A DNA stretch of 64,000 nucleotides, from contig JABRWF010000004.1 of assembly GCA_018343915.1 (NCBI GenBank), positions 3,782,001-3,846,000 of the forward strand, written 5' to 3'. Below the pieces are notes generated by a model. It did not search any database, was not told the origin of the DNA, and saw nothing but the letters and a program-made list of their open reading frames with translations. Source of the DNA: Agroathelia rolfsii. Lineage: Eukaryota; Basidiomycota; Agaricomycetes; Amylocorticiales; Amylocorticiaceae. How positions within the stretch are numbered: position 1 is the stretch's first letter; each line of letters begins with the position of its first letter. The position numbers and the translations under genes are program-made. Below are positions 44,678-58,578 of the stretch, in pieces.

Positions 44678-47600
44678 ACCAAGACAGCTGCCAGTACCAA
44701 CGACGACTAGGGGGTGCAGGTGGGACGATGTGAGCAAGCCGCTGCCAGCAGCGACGATGGCAAGACGACCAGATGCCTCTATGCTGCCCGACTCCCAAAT
44801 ATGGCATGTGACCGTGATGAGTCACATCCGACGTCACTCTCCCGCGTCTTCTCTATGCAGACACGCGGGCAGAAGCTCAGACGAGGTGCAAACTTGAAGC
44901 AGGGCATCCAACGTTTCCAACTCACGCATGTCTTGAGTTCATATTGGAGAGAACCTTTGATCAAGTCTCATTCATTGATGGCGTGTCCGCCTCCTGTTAT
45001 ATGCCGCCCATGATCTCGAGCTCCACTGCCAATATCAACTCGAAGCCGCCCACTACTGTAGACCGAAGTCGGAGAACCAGTTAATCGACGGTGATGCTGG
45101 GAATCCACACAAACTCTAGTCTTATCGACTCTGTTAGCAGGGATGTCTTCCTGACCCACTGGTGCTTATCCGTCTCCGTCGCCCGCGGGAACAATAGAAA
45201 AGGCTATGACAACGAATAGAAAATATACACGACTCGGATGCCTGCTAGTGGAGAAGCAAAGGCATTGCCGGGTGTTTGAATGTCTTCCTCTCTGGTCAAA
45301 CAAGAATTAAGTCGACGAGTCAAATTTACTCCTCTTAGCTGTTTCTATCTTTATGGTACTTTGTTGCCTTCACTGGTCGATCGTATAACTTCCGGTCTGG
45401 TTATGATATTTTCAGAAACGGTCCTCGGGAAGGTGGAGCGACTAGGGTGTTTTAGCGAATAGGCCACCTAGTCTTGACCACGTTAGGTATATCAGTAATC
45501 GATTACATGATCCTGCCCAAAGATACAACTGATTGCCCCGCGCGTGCAAGATAAGTGCGATCTCGTACACTATTCGGTACGATGGCAGAAAGAACCTGAC
45601 AGTACAACCCAGGATTCTACTTTTTATTTTTACCCTCTCATGACCACTCTTCTCCTGTGCACAATGCGGGGCTCTGATCGGATTGGGTTTCGGAGAATGC
45701 ATGACATCCAATAGCACATGATCACCTATGTGCCATCAATCACCTTTGTGATCATTTAGGCATCAACCGCGAACATATGTTGACTAGCAATGATCCAATT
45801 GTTGGAACATAATTTGTGATGTGTGATTTGGATGGTCAGCCAGAAGCTATGTCACGGTCAATCATGCCATAGTTGTTATACTACTGGAATATCATACCAT
45901 TTTGATCCAGTCTTGGGCTGGACCGTCCGTGCACAGACGCATCATTCTGGACTCAATGATTTCAGCTTTACCTCTAGTACGCCCCCTCGGACCTAGAAAA
46001 ATAGCATATCGGAGTGCCAGGAACAACAAGTACAGCTACGTCATGCGAGTAATACGGTGTAAGAGAGTAGGAAATTGCACATCATCACAATCATCTCGCT
46101 CGTTGATCACATCTCACAACAGTGCTGGATAATAGCATGACGCACACAGCTACGCCATACATCTGTGATTACATCACCTCCTCATACCCAAAGGGAATCC
46201 TCCTAGGGCTCGCCATCCTCCGGGGTCTACAGCGATCACGCACTGAAAGTAAGAAGGAAATCGGAACTTGATACCAGCAGTACTGGGTAATACCAAGTAT
46301 ATCCATTTTTTCCCACCTCTCCACTGCACCCAGCCATGGTCAACGACGTGACCCCTGGTTCCAAACCAAAATTCGCAAAAAGAAGTCCATGAAGTAATAC
46401 CGATTCCAAAATACTAGTAATCCCGATGAGGATTGCTTGAAATTCTAGACCTTTTATGCGTCATGCAACGGCTTCGGTTACCTTTTCCGAGATTTTGTTG
46501 TTTTATTTCTCTGCCTTCAGTTCTGATCCATACACTGTAGGCTGAGGCAAGACAATACTATATCTACGACTCACAACCAAATACAAAATAAGCTAGCAAC
46601 AAGACTGATGAATTAACCTCAACCTCATTGGCATTACCCTATTATATTAAGCGCTCTGAAAATACACCCGGCGTCAAGACCATAGCAGCATGAAATTCGC
46701 GACGACTTAGCGCCCCTTGTAGAATTCCATGCCGATAAAGAAGAAAGGTGCAACAGTCAAAGGTGAATTCCAAAATCCGAGTCTGATTTGCGGCCTCTTT
46801 AAGTCAAGCTCTAACCTCGGGTTCCACGAGGCGCTTTCCGAAGAGCCTGAGACAGCTGTAGAAGAAAAATACTATTGCGTCCCAACTCCATCGGCGGGGT
46901 TGGAGACGAGCTCAAGAAAAAGAGTTAAACCAAGCCAAAGATTTACAGGTGGGTGGCAGCGAGCGACCGGACTACGTCCTGTACATGCATATCAATATTA
47001 CAAACCTTGTCAAGTTACTCATGCCAAGATCCTAAGACAAGTGTATGGGAACAAATTTAAAGTGAGCATTAGAATTCACTATGGCCTAGTATGGATAGTA
47101 CGGTAACTGCTACAACACCCAAGAGATTTTCATGGCCTATTGCGACCTATATGGCTTGGCCCCTTTTTCTTCTTCTCTTGAGTTTTTCCATTCACCTTCT
47201 TTTGGACTTGCACTCTCACGCGGCGTTATCAACTAGGCACGCGTCAACCATTTTGTCTAAAATTTGCTGTGCACCGGGTCCGGCATTTACTTTACCGGTT
47301 TGATTCCGCCAATCTTCAAGACACCGACAAGACACTGGTACAGTCAAACCTGTCTAAAGTCTTTAGGCCATAAACCGCGGTTCTTTCAATTCCCAAATTC
47401 GTAAAATCATATTTCCTACTCCACAAACCACGCCGAGTGACTGTCTTATAAGGCAGCTTCCCGATTATGCTTGATTTATTTGGTTATTTCAGTCACCAGC
47501 ATTGGTCCGGCTGAAGCCTTTTCTACATTTAGTTATTTTTTTCCGGGCCACTATAAAAGCATATTCTCCTTTGCTTGGTACTACGGATCCTAAGATTTTA

Positions 47601-50600
47601 AACAGGTTCGACCGTAGCGGGGCTCAATTTTGTGGAACCCGTCGTGTTAGGATGGGTTTGCAATAGCACCTCTTGTTGTGTGTTGCAATGATATTTCTCA
47701 GATGGGCGTCTAGAACCATGATGTATGAACCTAAGATAGAAATAGCTACTGCCAACCAGCCCAATTCGACTATAACTGTGCTATATGAATAACTTGATTA
47801 AGGCCACTGATAATCCTGGCTGAGACAATCGCTGCTTCCCCGTTCCCACCATGGGATTTACGGACAGATTGGTATGTATCTTACCCCGTCGGGTCTTCCA
47901 CCGGAACCGGAGTGATTCCAACCCTTCACATTTGTGCACATCTGTCCATTCATTGCGGGTACAGACAGGTAGAATACACTCGTAAATCACAGCCCAACAG
48001 GAACGAGCCACAATTGTAGGGGAAAATAAATCATCATGAGATACACTCAGCTATCATCATGTCTAACAACTGCTCCCATTAGTATCGTTGCCAAGTTCTA
48101 CTTGGCGGTCCCGACAAGATGGGTATGCAATCTACAGACGGTACCGAAACTTGAGGCAAGAGCCAGGTGATGATGAAAATTGATGGAATCAGGCACAGTG
48201 CCAGCGCTACCATGCTGTAATGCCAGGTAAGCATATACGGTTATAGAGTCACAGTCAATTATTATGATAATCGAGTGTACATTTATGCTTCGTTCATGGA
48301 CAAGCGAGAATATAAAATAACCCAATATATTTGGTACGTACTACAATATTTTGAAATCAGCAAGCGCATAGTCATGGTAATTCGAATTGATAAAAGAGGA
48401 GGGAAGGAGCGTCCTAAGATCACGGAAAGATTTATTTTGCTGTTTACCTATGATCCTATAACTATCAACGCATTGAGTTTATGTTTATAGTGTGTAAGAC
48501 CGCATACACCGAAGATATTCCTTGCGACACATGGGCATGAAGAATCGATTACTAAAGGAGAAGAAGGAGAAGAAGGTAGGAATACAACCGAGGCAAATCA
48601 AAAAAAAATTGGACTGGTAAGCGTTGAAGGCGGTACGTCGCATACTGGACGTTAGCACTGTCAAGTCCAGCGTGTGACAATATGGTCAGGTGGTCATAGT
48701 CACAATATATGATTGGGTTGATTTCAGTATTATAATTAGGCATCAGCATCATATTGGCATACCAGAATCCGAGGTGTGTGAAGAGAGCCAACAGTAAACT
48801 TGAATGGTGATAGTGAAGTCTACCCCCCCCCTCTTGGGTTCAAACTTGCCCTTTTCACTGACATCTAACGTATATTGACTTATGTTAATAATGATGTACG
48901 GATGGCTCGCACCTGCTGCTTCACATACTCACAAATCAACTCGGAGAAATCCAGATACAATACTATTAATCCACGTACCAGGTGCCCAGTATATCCATCC
49001 ATCTACCCACATCCATCTATTCAATTACCGTAAAACGCCGGGGGAGGAGAGAAGTTCAATCAACAAACATCAGCTCACTAGCATCATGTCCGAGAAAGGA
49101 AGACTTAAGAAGCCTCGATAGGCGTACAGACATACACACACTCATAAACACATGCATGTATCTAAGTTGACCAGCATATAACAGCACATAGCGCGCTAAT
49201 CTCAATTATAGACTTGTGCAGTGCGCGAGGAGGAAGAGATGGTGATGTTGTTGGTTGTGTGATACATATTCAACGACGAGACGAGATCACGTTGGGAAGA
49301 TATGCACTCATCAGGAATCCGTATCTGGATCATGATGACCAGAAGCATACAAACAGTGTTACGCATGGCTCTGCGTGTGCATGTCCAGTTCCGTTGTCCC
49401 GGCCCCGCTCTTCTTGATGACGGGAGGCCATTATTGTGATGCCAGTGCGTTTGTATGTGTTTTATACTATCGAGGTAAGGCTAAGGCCAATAGGGATGAA
49501 GGACAGTTCCGTGCATATACCTAAGATGATAGGTCCCGAGAGATGGCTGAGGAAGAAATTAGCATAATAGGCCTGTGAAAAGGACACAGACCTCTCTGGT
49601 GTGTCTACAGCCACGGAAATTTGTATAGGCGATGGTGATCAGATTGTGTGATGAGGCATCACAGCGTCAGCCTCAGGCATTGACAGCATCATGACCTTAA
49701 TGCTGTAGCGGAAATGAGGGAAATCGCAGCGCGTTGACGATAATGTTCAGTAGTGATGAGCGAATGACAACCCGAGTGAACATCGGAGTATACCAGCAGG
49801 TGCACGTAATGAGCCAGGCGAAGAAAACTGTCTCCGGTTACTAGACGAAAGAAACCGGCAAGGCAAGTGCGCAAGTGAGGGACGATAAAGTTCAAGCTGG
49901 ATGGATTAATGGAAAGAGATTATACCATTCACATATTCATAAGCTCAACCCCCTCTCAGTGAGGACGGCCAAGCCAATATCCCACGATTTGGTGCCTGGG
50001 ATTGGTCAATATCCAAAAAAATCACGTTCCAGTGGTTTGATCCCCGGCGGAGCCGTCAGACTTAGGTCCAATGTGGTGTCGCGGCTCAGTTCCGACTTTC
50101 AAGGGAGAAAAAGGAACAAATGACACACATACACACCCATGAATGATTGTGGCATGGCGATAATAAATGATTTTTCTGCTCATGTGCAGTTACGAGTATG
50201 GTGGAGTGATGTACGGTACCTGGCTGTGCGGTTTGGTCCGGCGCCTTTGATGTCATACTTATCATACTCTGCTGCTGCGGTGCCCCTTGTGGAACTGGGC
50301 TTCGGTGCCGATACACACACAAGGGGCAAGAGACATGAGGGAGGGTGTAATGCAATACTTATCGAATGCCTGGACCACTGGTGGGATACATATGCTTTGA
50401 GTCACCTGTATGTTTGCTTGCTACAGAATTAGAATGCCAGCAGTGTATCGACAGAGGCTTACCAAGTCAACATACCATTAGACAAGTTCCACATTTGCCA
50501 GGACTCACACTACGTTAGTAGACCATGGGAAAAGGCACACAGAAGAAATAAAGACGAGGAACACCTTTTGAGTTATGTATTCCGATGGTGAAACAAGACA

Positions 50601-51231
50601 TAGTACATATTATATGTTATACATTTTTACGTGTGCGTGTGTGCGAATGAGGTTTTGCTATGAGAGTCCATCAAGAACGGGGCGCAAAGCGGGTCTAAAA
50701 CTACTACTAAGATTGTTCGGCAGGATGTGTCCATTGTAGCAACAAGAAAAAGAGGGTAAGGGAAAGAATATAGCCGTATTGTGGTTGACGGAGAACTGTG
50801 GGATTGAGGGGTATATCAACAGTCGAGATTGCAAGGTACATGAGGAAAGAAGTGAATGCGTTAGATCTGAGAGCATCCGCCCTGGTTGTGTGAATAAGCG
50901 ACAGAGGAAAGAGATGGGAAAATCATCAAGTCAAGGGTAATAGGAACAACAGAAGTGTTCCTCAGACAGCCAAGCGGACAGGCCCGCCGCGGAGGGGCTT
51001 GAACGTGTTTGTCTTCCTGTTTTGAGCTGCGAGCTTGTTTGAACGATCGTGCCATGCCAGACAGGCGTTGCCATCTTGCCCATATTATGTCAGGTACAGG
51101 GGACCGCTGTCGCGGACAACCACTACAAGTCCCATCCAAGGCAAAGGGAGAGGAAGACCGTGCGTGGAGGGTCAGATCACGCCAAACTGAAGACCGTAAC
51201 GCCGCAGTAACGCAATAATGATGAGACTTCA
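44678..51231. other. 6.5-kb stretch without recognisable genes
   Basis: No frame longer than about 135 codons and none that looks like a known protein on either strand. The plus-strand frame at 46729-47106 is the longest candidate but has no recognisable motif. A GAGAAGAAG purine repeat lies near 48560. I found no tRNA, rRNA or terminal repeats by eye. Confidence 0.4.
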
Positions 51232-52114
51232 TTATGACTCCATGAAGTATTCCAAGGCTTGGCGACAAGCTTCAGTAGCATGTTGGTCCAAGCCATGGCA
51301 GCGCAGGGTCTGCTCATCGCCGAAGCCAGCGTCGCATGCACAGCACCGAAGTACTTCACATGACGATGACGAGGCTGCGACCGGATGCAATGCAAGGAGC
51401 GGAGCTAGGTGTGACTGTGACTGTGACATATATTGTTCCTAAACATCACGCCAGTCAGACAAGGGGAAAAAAAGAGCACGCGTGCGGCAAATAGCAATGG
51501 GGAAAGTGAGGTAATAAAGTAATGCTTACAATCCACATCCCTTCACTGGTGGCATCATCGTCCTCTGTCAAATTTTGACGAGGCTGAACACGTTCCTTGA
51601 GGTGAGAAGCTAAAGCAACGAGTAAGAGTCAACTCAGGGATCACCTCGGAGTAGGGCAAGATAGCCATGAAAGGAATTATTGATCAAGGGTAATTAACAC
51701 ACCTTGTGAATGTGTCGTGTCCAGAGCACGCCATGCTTGTATGCGCTTGGTTGTTTCAGGTGAGTTGTATGATGTAGAAACACCACTTTCTGAGTCATCC
51801 CATGAGCCCTCTGAGGAGCAATACGAGATTGCGTCCTCCATATCCTCGTCTTCGTCTTCTTCATCGTCACATGATTCACCATCGTATGATGATGCAAAGG
51901 AGGAGCCAGATGATGATGATGCGTATGACGATACAGGTGAGCTGGGGTAGGCAAACGAGGACGAAGACATGCGAGGAGGTGGTGAGACCTCATCAAGCTG
52001 GATGACCTGGAGGGGATAGAAGGGCTGGGCACCAAAGGGGGTGATCTTAGGCTCGATGGGAGACGAGGGGGGGAGCATAAACGACATCTGAGGTGGGGAG
52101 GCGTAGACGGCCAT
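51232..52114 (-). CDS. small C2H2 zinc-finger protein
   Basis: Three exons (51703-52114, 51530-51609, 51232-51438) join to 232 residues. The N-terminus MAVYASPPQMSFMLPPSSP is followed by a Ser-rich stretch and a strongly acidic run (DDEEDEDEDMEDA). The middle exon encodes KERVQPRQNLTEDDD. The last exon carries CCACDAGFGDEQTLRCHGLDQH, C-X2-C-X12-H-X4-H with Phe and Leu at the core positions, a single C2H2 finger. One finger is weak for DNA reading, so a role in protein or RNA contacts is as likely. The ATG at 52114 follows TTCACA and was chosen as the first true ATG of the frame. No family name is certain. Confidence 0.78.
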
Positions 52115-52852
52115 TGTGAAGATAGTAGAGCAGTAGACGAAGGCTGTAATAGGAATATCCAAGTGTGGATAGGAGAAGTGCGCAGAGAAAGAGACGGTGG
52201 GGCGACGGGAGACGAGAAAGCGCAGAGGGAGAGCGGTTTGGCCTCTGTTCTAATAAGCAGTTGAGCAGCCACACCAAGCAAGCCAATGCCAGTCGCCCAG
52301 AGATCGATCGGGTCATAATCGAAAAGTCTGCATAGAAATCGAAGATCGGGCCAAAATACACACGACACAACAGCAGCAGCAACATCCACGGAAGGTTCTT
52401 TTTCTCTGTCTCCGCTCACGTCCCCAGGCGGAAACCTCGGCCTCCCGGGTTCCACCTGGGATCCTCACTCCCACGCCACCCTATCCAATCTGGGTTTGTA
52501 CCCCAGGTTCTTACGGTCACGGACACATGGCGTCCGCCGTTCCGTTGCGTGACAGAAGCCAATATCCACCGTTTAAAAAACACAAAAACAAAAAAAGAAG
52601 CCCTCCCTACGACCATGAAACATGCTAGTCTGTGAAATACGCAGCACTACAATTTTCGACAATACAACAGAAAAGCACGCTAATAATCCATGAGAAACTA
52701 ATCGCCAGTTGGCCCTGCAGGTCTTCTTCCAAACCTTCCACCTTCCCGCCGATATTCGCTCACACTATTCTGCCAACGAGAAGCCAAGCATGAGAGAAAA
52801 AAGAGGCCTGCCTTCCCAAGGCTGCAACTGAGACCGGCTCTCTTTCTCCCTC
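52115..52852. other. intergenic
   Basis: Upstream of the C2H2 gene and downstream of Mkt1, both minus strand. A long antisense frame (51694-52455) overlapping the C2H2 exon is a shadow of its composition. Nothing else seen. Confidence 0.4.
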
Positions 52853-55800
52853 TCAAGGCCTCATTGGCGCAAGCCAAGCCTCGGCAGCTTCGAATTGGTC
52901 GATGAGTTCTTGGGGCATTTCACCCTCCGAATGCCACTGTCGCATTGCGGTCAGCGTCTGTTGTTATAACAAAAAAGTTGTTCAGCCATTTGTCGTTACC
53001 AACAAGAATAATGAATAGTTGATCAAGGAGAAAGAAAACCATCTACTGACCACGTCCCAGAATCGGAAGCCACGTTCGACTTCTTGCTTTGGATTCTTGA
53101 CGCCTGTAAACGTCTCTTCGCAGATCTCGAGTGCCACAGCCTTCGCCTCTTTAACACCGGCGGCGGACGCATCGCGCACGCGCTGTCCATCGTTGAGATG
53201 CGTCAAGGCGTCGAGGTAAACCTTGGCCAAGATACCGAATCCTGTGTTGACTTCAGTTTGGAACGGCAGCGATAGCGTAATGTCCAGTAGATCATCACGG
53301 CCGCGCCGCGCATCGTGTCGCACGAGCATATTAAGCGTCGTCACCTCAAGCAGCGTGCGTAGCGCACGAGTGAGAGACCGCACAAACGAGTTGAAGACCA
53401 ATAGCTCCCGAGACAGTGGCGCTGTCCATGGTTGCGCCTGTATCAAAAAAAAAAAAGAATCAGCAAAAAAGTAAAATGAAAGCACAACGGATCGAGTCAG
53501 CCATTTATGCGTGCATGCGAAGGGTAAAACGTCAAAACCCAGGTACACCAAGAACAAAGTCCGAGGTTCAGGAACAATAGCTTAATCATGATAACATACC
53601 TTGAAAGTCAAGGGCACAATGCTCAGTACGCGCATCACCAGTAGCATACACGACTTCTCGTCATCTGTCCATATAAAAGGTTTATCGTTAGCCGTCATTA
53701 CACATTTCAAATGTAATTGAGCACAAAGGTTGAATGAAACATGCCCCGCTCCAAAATTTTTACGGCGCCAACGGCAGGACAAAAGGATGACGCACCTGTA
53801 CCGAAACTAGGGCCACCGCTGAAGGCACGCGAAGACCAGAGATGTCCGTGTATGACACCCGCTCGAACGAGTTCGAGGAAGATATAGAGCGGGTCTTGGA
53901 ACTTGTCATTGACTCTTGAGTGTCGGATGCCTGCATGCATGGCCTTTGCCAATGCAGAATGTGTATGGCTATTAAGCAGGAACCTATGTGTGAATAGGAC
54001 AGTGATCAAAAATACCACACATCAATCCACAAGGCACGAGCCAATCCAAAAAGACAGTCAGTAAGATAGACAAGGCACCGGTTGGGGGCGTCCGCGGAAC
54101 CTTAATACTTACCCTCTCAGCTCCAGGAACCTCCAAATAACGTTGGCGACCACTTCGTCCTTTTTATCAAGCGGTCCTTGTGAGGATGTGCCTTTGCCTT
54201 TCGTTCGCGCCGCATATCTTTCCGATGCCGTGGCTCCGAGACACAAGGCAAAATCGATCGTCGAGGACTGGTTATCAAAATCCCGTCCGTAAAGTACAGG
54301 AGTATATTGTTAGCCAACTACTTGTATAGATTAACAACACGTGACTCACGTTCTGCCTCCTCAACTCCTCTTCAATGATCGCATAGTTGACATGCCATCC
54401 TGAAACTCTCTCGGCAAGCTGCACCGTCTGCTGAGAGTTGTGTGCGATGGGCTTGACCTGGGCGTGGGGAGTGCCAGGACCATGTTCGAACCAAAAGTAT
54501 GCTTGCACCTTACGATTCGTCCAGTAGCTGTGGCAGACGCTGCTGACGAGGGCCAACGCCGTGGCACGCGGACCTGTCTGCCCATCGGTAATGACCTCCT
54601 TCACGAATCTCCGATACTCGTTCGTCTCTCCGTTGTCCAACGGGGGGCTCTCTACCACCTGCCCCGAAGTGAGCCACACGAGTGGCTGAGGGCTGAGCAG
54701 GCCACGTGAGAGGTAGTAGTAGATCTCATCTGGCAGGCGGTTCGTGAACACGTCGTGCAGGTCTACGGGGATGTCGGCCGCGGTGAGTTGGTGTGAGTGG
54801 TGGTTATTTGATCCGCCGCCTGATGAGGCAGGAGATGTGATCGCGAGCGGAAGGGGCATCACTGTGCCTTCGGAGGATAGGATGAGGGAGAACTTCACCA
54901 TGGCACGTGTGCGTGCATACTGCTCCATATAGTTTGATCCTTTCACACTAGGGTGGTCTGCAAGAGCACCAATGGCCGCGTGGCCCGTTTTGTAGTACTT
55001 GACCATCTCCACCGTCCCCTTGAGTGTCTGGTCGTGGATCGTGGGAGGGAAGGCAGGGTAGGTGTCGAAGCCGACCAGGATGCCAATGTCGAGGAACTGA
55101 TCTTCGCTCACGCCGAGGTCTGTCAGGACGTTGCGTTTCGTGGCCCATGAAAAAGAAGGCGTAGCTGAGGCGAGATCAAGGGATGTGATCAGCTTATCGA
55201 CACCTGGATAGAGAAGCGTCTCAGAAGGTCCGAAGATGGCATGGATGTATGACTTTTGATGTCTTTGTAGATAGATGAGCTATGAAGCAAGAAAAGTACA
55301 AATAAGATCACGGAATCGAAGCGTAAGAAATAAAACACGCCAGCTGCGTAAACACACCTGAGCCCAAGCCAGATACGGTGCAACGAGGAATTCGACATTG
55401 CGATGCCTGAATATCCTCAAAACCATCCTCCAAAAATCCCATTGCTGTAAGCCGCTCCTGCCCTCGAAAAGACGTGTGGCCGCGTCTTCCTGGCCACTCT
55501 CGTACTTTGACCATGCCTCGCGCCGGTCACGGCACGCATCGTGGTGGTCGTTGTGCTGGCTCGGCTTCCAGCGTCGGTTGGGAATCAGGCCAGGAAAGAC
55601 AAACACAGGCTTGATATGTGCCTTTTCCAATGCACGCAGGTCTGCCTCAATCCGCGTCGTCAGCGCTAATGGCAGGCCACCGGTTGCGGCCAACAAAGGC
55701 TCGCGCGATGGTGGTGTATCGATTAATTGCTGGAGATAGTATGCCGCATCGATTCCCAGCCTCGAATCAGACAAGACAGAGAGTGGGTGGGTCTGTAGCT

Positions 55801-55932
55801 GGTTCCGCTCAGCGAGGTAGCCTAGACGAAAGGGTAACCATAGATCATGCTTCAAATTCTGCTACTCGAGCATACGGGAAGAACGAGACGGGAGACAGCT
55901 GAGTACTGACTGTCCAGGTGCTTGATAGGCAT
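52853..55932 (-). CDS. MKT1: Mkt1-like post-transcriptional regulator (XPG/FEN fold)
   Basis: Acts with Pbp1 (ataxin-2) on mRNA stability and translation in yeast. Exon 1 is only 22 nt (55911-55932, MPIKHLDS) and splices to YLAERNQLQTHPLSVLSDSR at 55821. The XPG-N-like part shows LGIDAAYYLQQLI and IKPVFVFPGLIPNRRW. The XPG-I-like part shows APYLAWAQLIYLQRHQKSYI, HAIFGPSETLLYPGVDKLI and GFDTYPAFP. The Mkt1-specific C-terminal regions include GLLSPQPLVWLTSGQVVESP, ERVSGWHVNYAIIEEELRRQ, SSTIDFALCLGATASE and a final exon ending EAWLAPMRP. Mkt1 proteins keep the nuclease fold but lack a complete set of metal ligands. The gene appears intact, with several short introns; internal exon boundaries between 53.6 and 54.3 kb were not all fixed. 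Confidence 0.9.
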
Positions 55933-58578
55933 CTCAGTCCTCCAGAGACTTGAAGAATGAAGAAAAGAAAAAGAAGCGTGTTTTTGGATAATAAGAGATA
56001 TGAGCTCTTGCGACAGGTGCTTTCCGTCTGGCGTCGAGGTGTGAAGGCGGTGGATTATGTAATCAATTGGCTTGTGTACAATCAAGAACGATGAATTTCG
56101 AAGGAAAAAAATGAATTATTCATAGGAATTGTGTCACTATACTACATGTATTACTACTACAGCTGTAGAGGGATTACCATAGGAACTTAATCCTAGGGGT
56201 TACTTGTCCGCGAGGTTACTTCCCTAGGGTGCAGGAAGCCCCTAACCGGGCCCAGGTGAGACCTATCCTCATACCATCTGCCGGTTACCAGAAGTCAATC
56301 GATTTAACCCATGGCCGTGGCAAGACATGATGCGTGATGTCGTATGCATACGTATTTACTCGCACCATATCTTCCCCCGCAATCTATCCCCAAGCGAGCT
56401 CACCTCAACCTGGGGTCCATGTAGTCGGGCTTGATATTGATGTGAATTATCACGATGGGGCCTATGGCCGGCGCTGTGAGAGAATGATCATCATCGTCCA
56501 ATACCCTCGAAAATCAAAAATCAAATGCCAGATGGACCGCAGTGGCCATGCAGGTGGCTGGCATCACGTCCTGTCCGTGAGCTGATAGGAAGGGTACAAG
56601 CAAATTTCCACGGCCAATATGACTTCGCCGGAGATAAAGAAACAAGAACGAGGGTGCTCCACCCCCTTCCTGCATGCTGCACAGGCGCGAGCAGGGGACT
56701 GATAATATAAGAAGGTCAATAATCCCGTCCTCCTTCTTGCTATCCCTGGTTTCTCACGTGCTGTGAGATTACCACGCCGATAATGCTTCTGAGACCGCAC
56801 CACACCCCATAGGCCGGGTGCGCACTGCGCACAACGTACAGCGCACAGGGAGTCAAGGACCCCTATCCGAACTGGGATAGTGCTCAGAAGCTGTTGGCAT
56901 GACTTTAGCGCCGAGGCCATCTGCTGACTTGTCTTAAAATAGCCGACGGTGGGAGATCTGGAAAATGAATAATTGAATTAGTTGAATTCCTGTACATACG
57001 CCGAGCCGGTCATTCTCTCCGTTTACTTGTTCCCCCCGTGGAATATGTTGTATCGTAACTAGACAAAAGACAATATAGTCTCCAGCAAGGAAGACGTCAC
57101 TGGCAATTACGTTAGACGAGAGGAGTTAGAAAAAAACACGGGTTTTTGAGAAGACTCACACGGTCAGGACTCCAGGCGGAATTCGTGATGAAAACGTGTG
57201 AAAAATGGTTTGCTCAGAGAGACCAAAGTCATGGCCAAGACGTTTACCATGTTTTCAGATAGATGAACACTCTAGCAAATATTGATGAGTAGACGATTAT
57301 CGTCTAACGTTTTAATTGCCTGGGTTGATGCGGGTCGTGGGATTCGGCTATAGGTCTATCGCTCAGTGCGGAGAGATGGCCTTAGCTGGAGTGGGAGTGA
57401 GAAAAAATCGAGATAACGATTCGATAGGGAGCCAATTTCAGAGACAGACTCCCACAAGATCCATGTCTGGGAGGAAAAAAAGAATAAAACAAAACAAAAT
57501 AACTATGGTGCTACCCAACACTTTCACTTTTCACAAGCAGAGCCTTAATCAGATGCAACGACAGACATATCAGCATCGTGGTCAAGAGCAAGCATCATAT
57601 TCCCAGGGAGGGACCAAGAGACATTGAGACCCGTGATGCATTGCGTGATGCCTGCGACTGCTGTCATTGAAATTGAGGTAATACCGCCGACGAATACCGT
57701 AAAAATGGGGAAATCCTAGGCGGCTGTGTACAGGGCGCACCTGGGATGAGAACGAGAGGGTGATGAAGGAGAAATGGTGGTTGGATGGCTGCCACAACGC
57801 GGCTGTTCATGGTAGCGTTGGGGCAGAATCCGAGGAGTCTGCCTTAATCATCCCGCCGACCGACCTTAGCATCGATAGGGTGAAGAAGCAATGACGAATG
57901 GGATCGGGAAAAAAAAAAATCACACACCGCCTTTGGACCACAGATCATGGCGATTATCTCTATAGAAGGAAGAGATGGCCCGCATGCGCCCTTCCATGTA
58001 CCCTCGACCGGCGGCCTAAGAAACAACAGAAAAAGCCCTACAAAAACTCAGGTATACTAGTAGTGCCTGAGGAAGGCATGCAGATCCTCATGATTTTCAA
58101 AAAAGGAGCTACATGGAAGAAGATGCATCGTTGTATTGAGGCGTCATTTGTGAGTCACGGGCGCCGTGCGTCCGAGCAGCTCATAGCCTGAGAAAATGAT
58201 GAGAAGCCGAGAACGTGCGTGACACTGAAGGAGTTTAGACGCAAAAGAACGCTGAGAGCATAGTTTGAATGACCATTGCATGTCATTCACGAGAGGAGCG
58301 GGCAGCTTCACATAGGGATAGTGTTCCGTTGGCGAGGAAGAGGGCGGCGCCCGCGTGTGTGTTGGTAGTCAGAAAGATCTGGGCCATGTGAACGCCGAGA
58401 TGACAAGAACATCCCATGAACTACGTGCGCCACTCGCGCCACTCTGCCACCACAGCCACCAGAGCGGAGTTTGAATATGGACACATTCCGAGAAAGTGTG
58501 GTATCCTGCAACAGTGCAATAACTGAACTCGAAAGAATCAATCAGCAGCTGTATTACACAGTCAAAACTGCAACAGCC
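55933..58578. other. intergenic, divergent upstream regions
   Basis: 2.6 kb between divergent genes. CCTAGGGG and CCCTAGGG near 56192-56230 form a short inverted pair. No protein-like frame or known RNA recognised. Confidence 0.4.

Noticed and set aside
46729..47106. 125-codon plus-strand frame as a gene
   Set aside because: No recognisable motif and no supporting exons. Kept only as a note in the gene-poor region.
51694..52455. 253-codon minus-strand frame overlapping the C2H2 gene
   Set aside because: It is another frame of the same strand as the C2H2 exon and its Leu/Ser/His/Pro-rich content mirrors that exon. The C2H2 reading has splice sites and a zinc finger.
56180..56240. CCTAGGGG/CCCTAGGG inverted pair as a mobile element end
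   Set aside because: Too short, with no flanking duplication or wider inverted arms.
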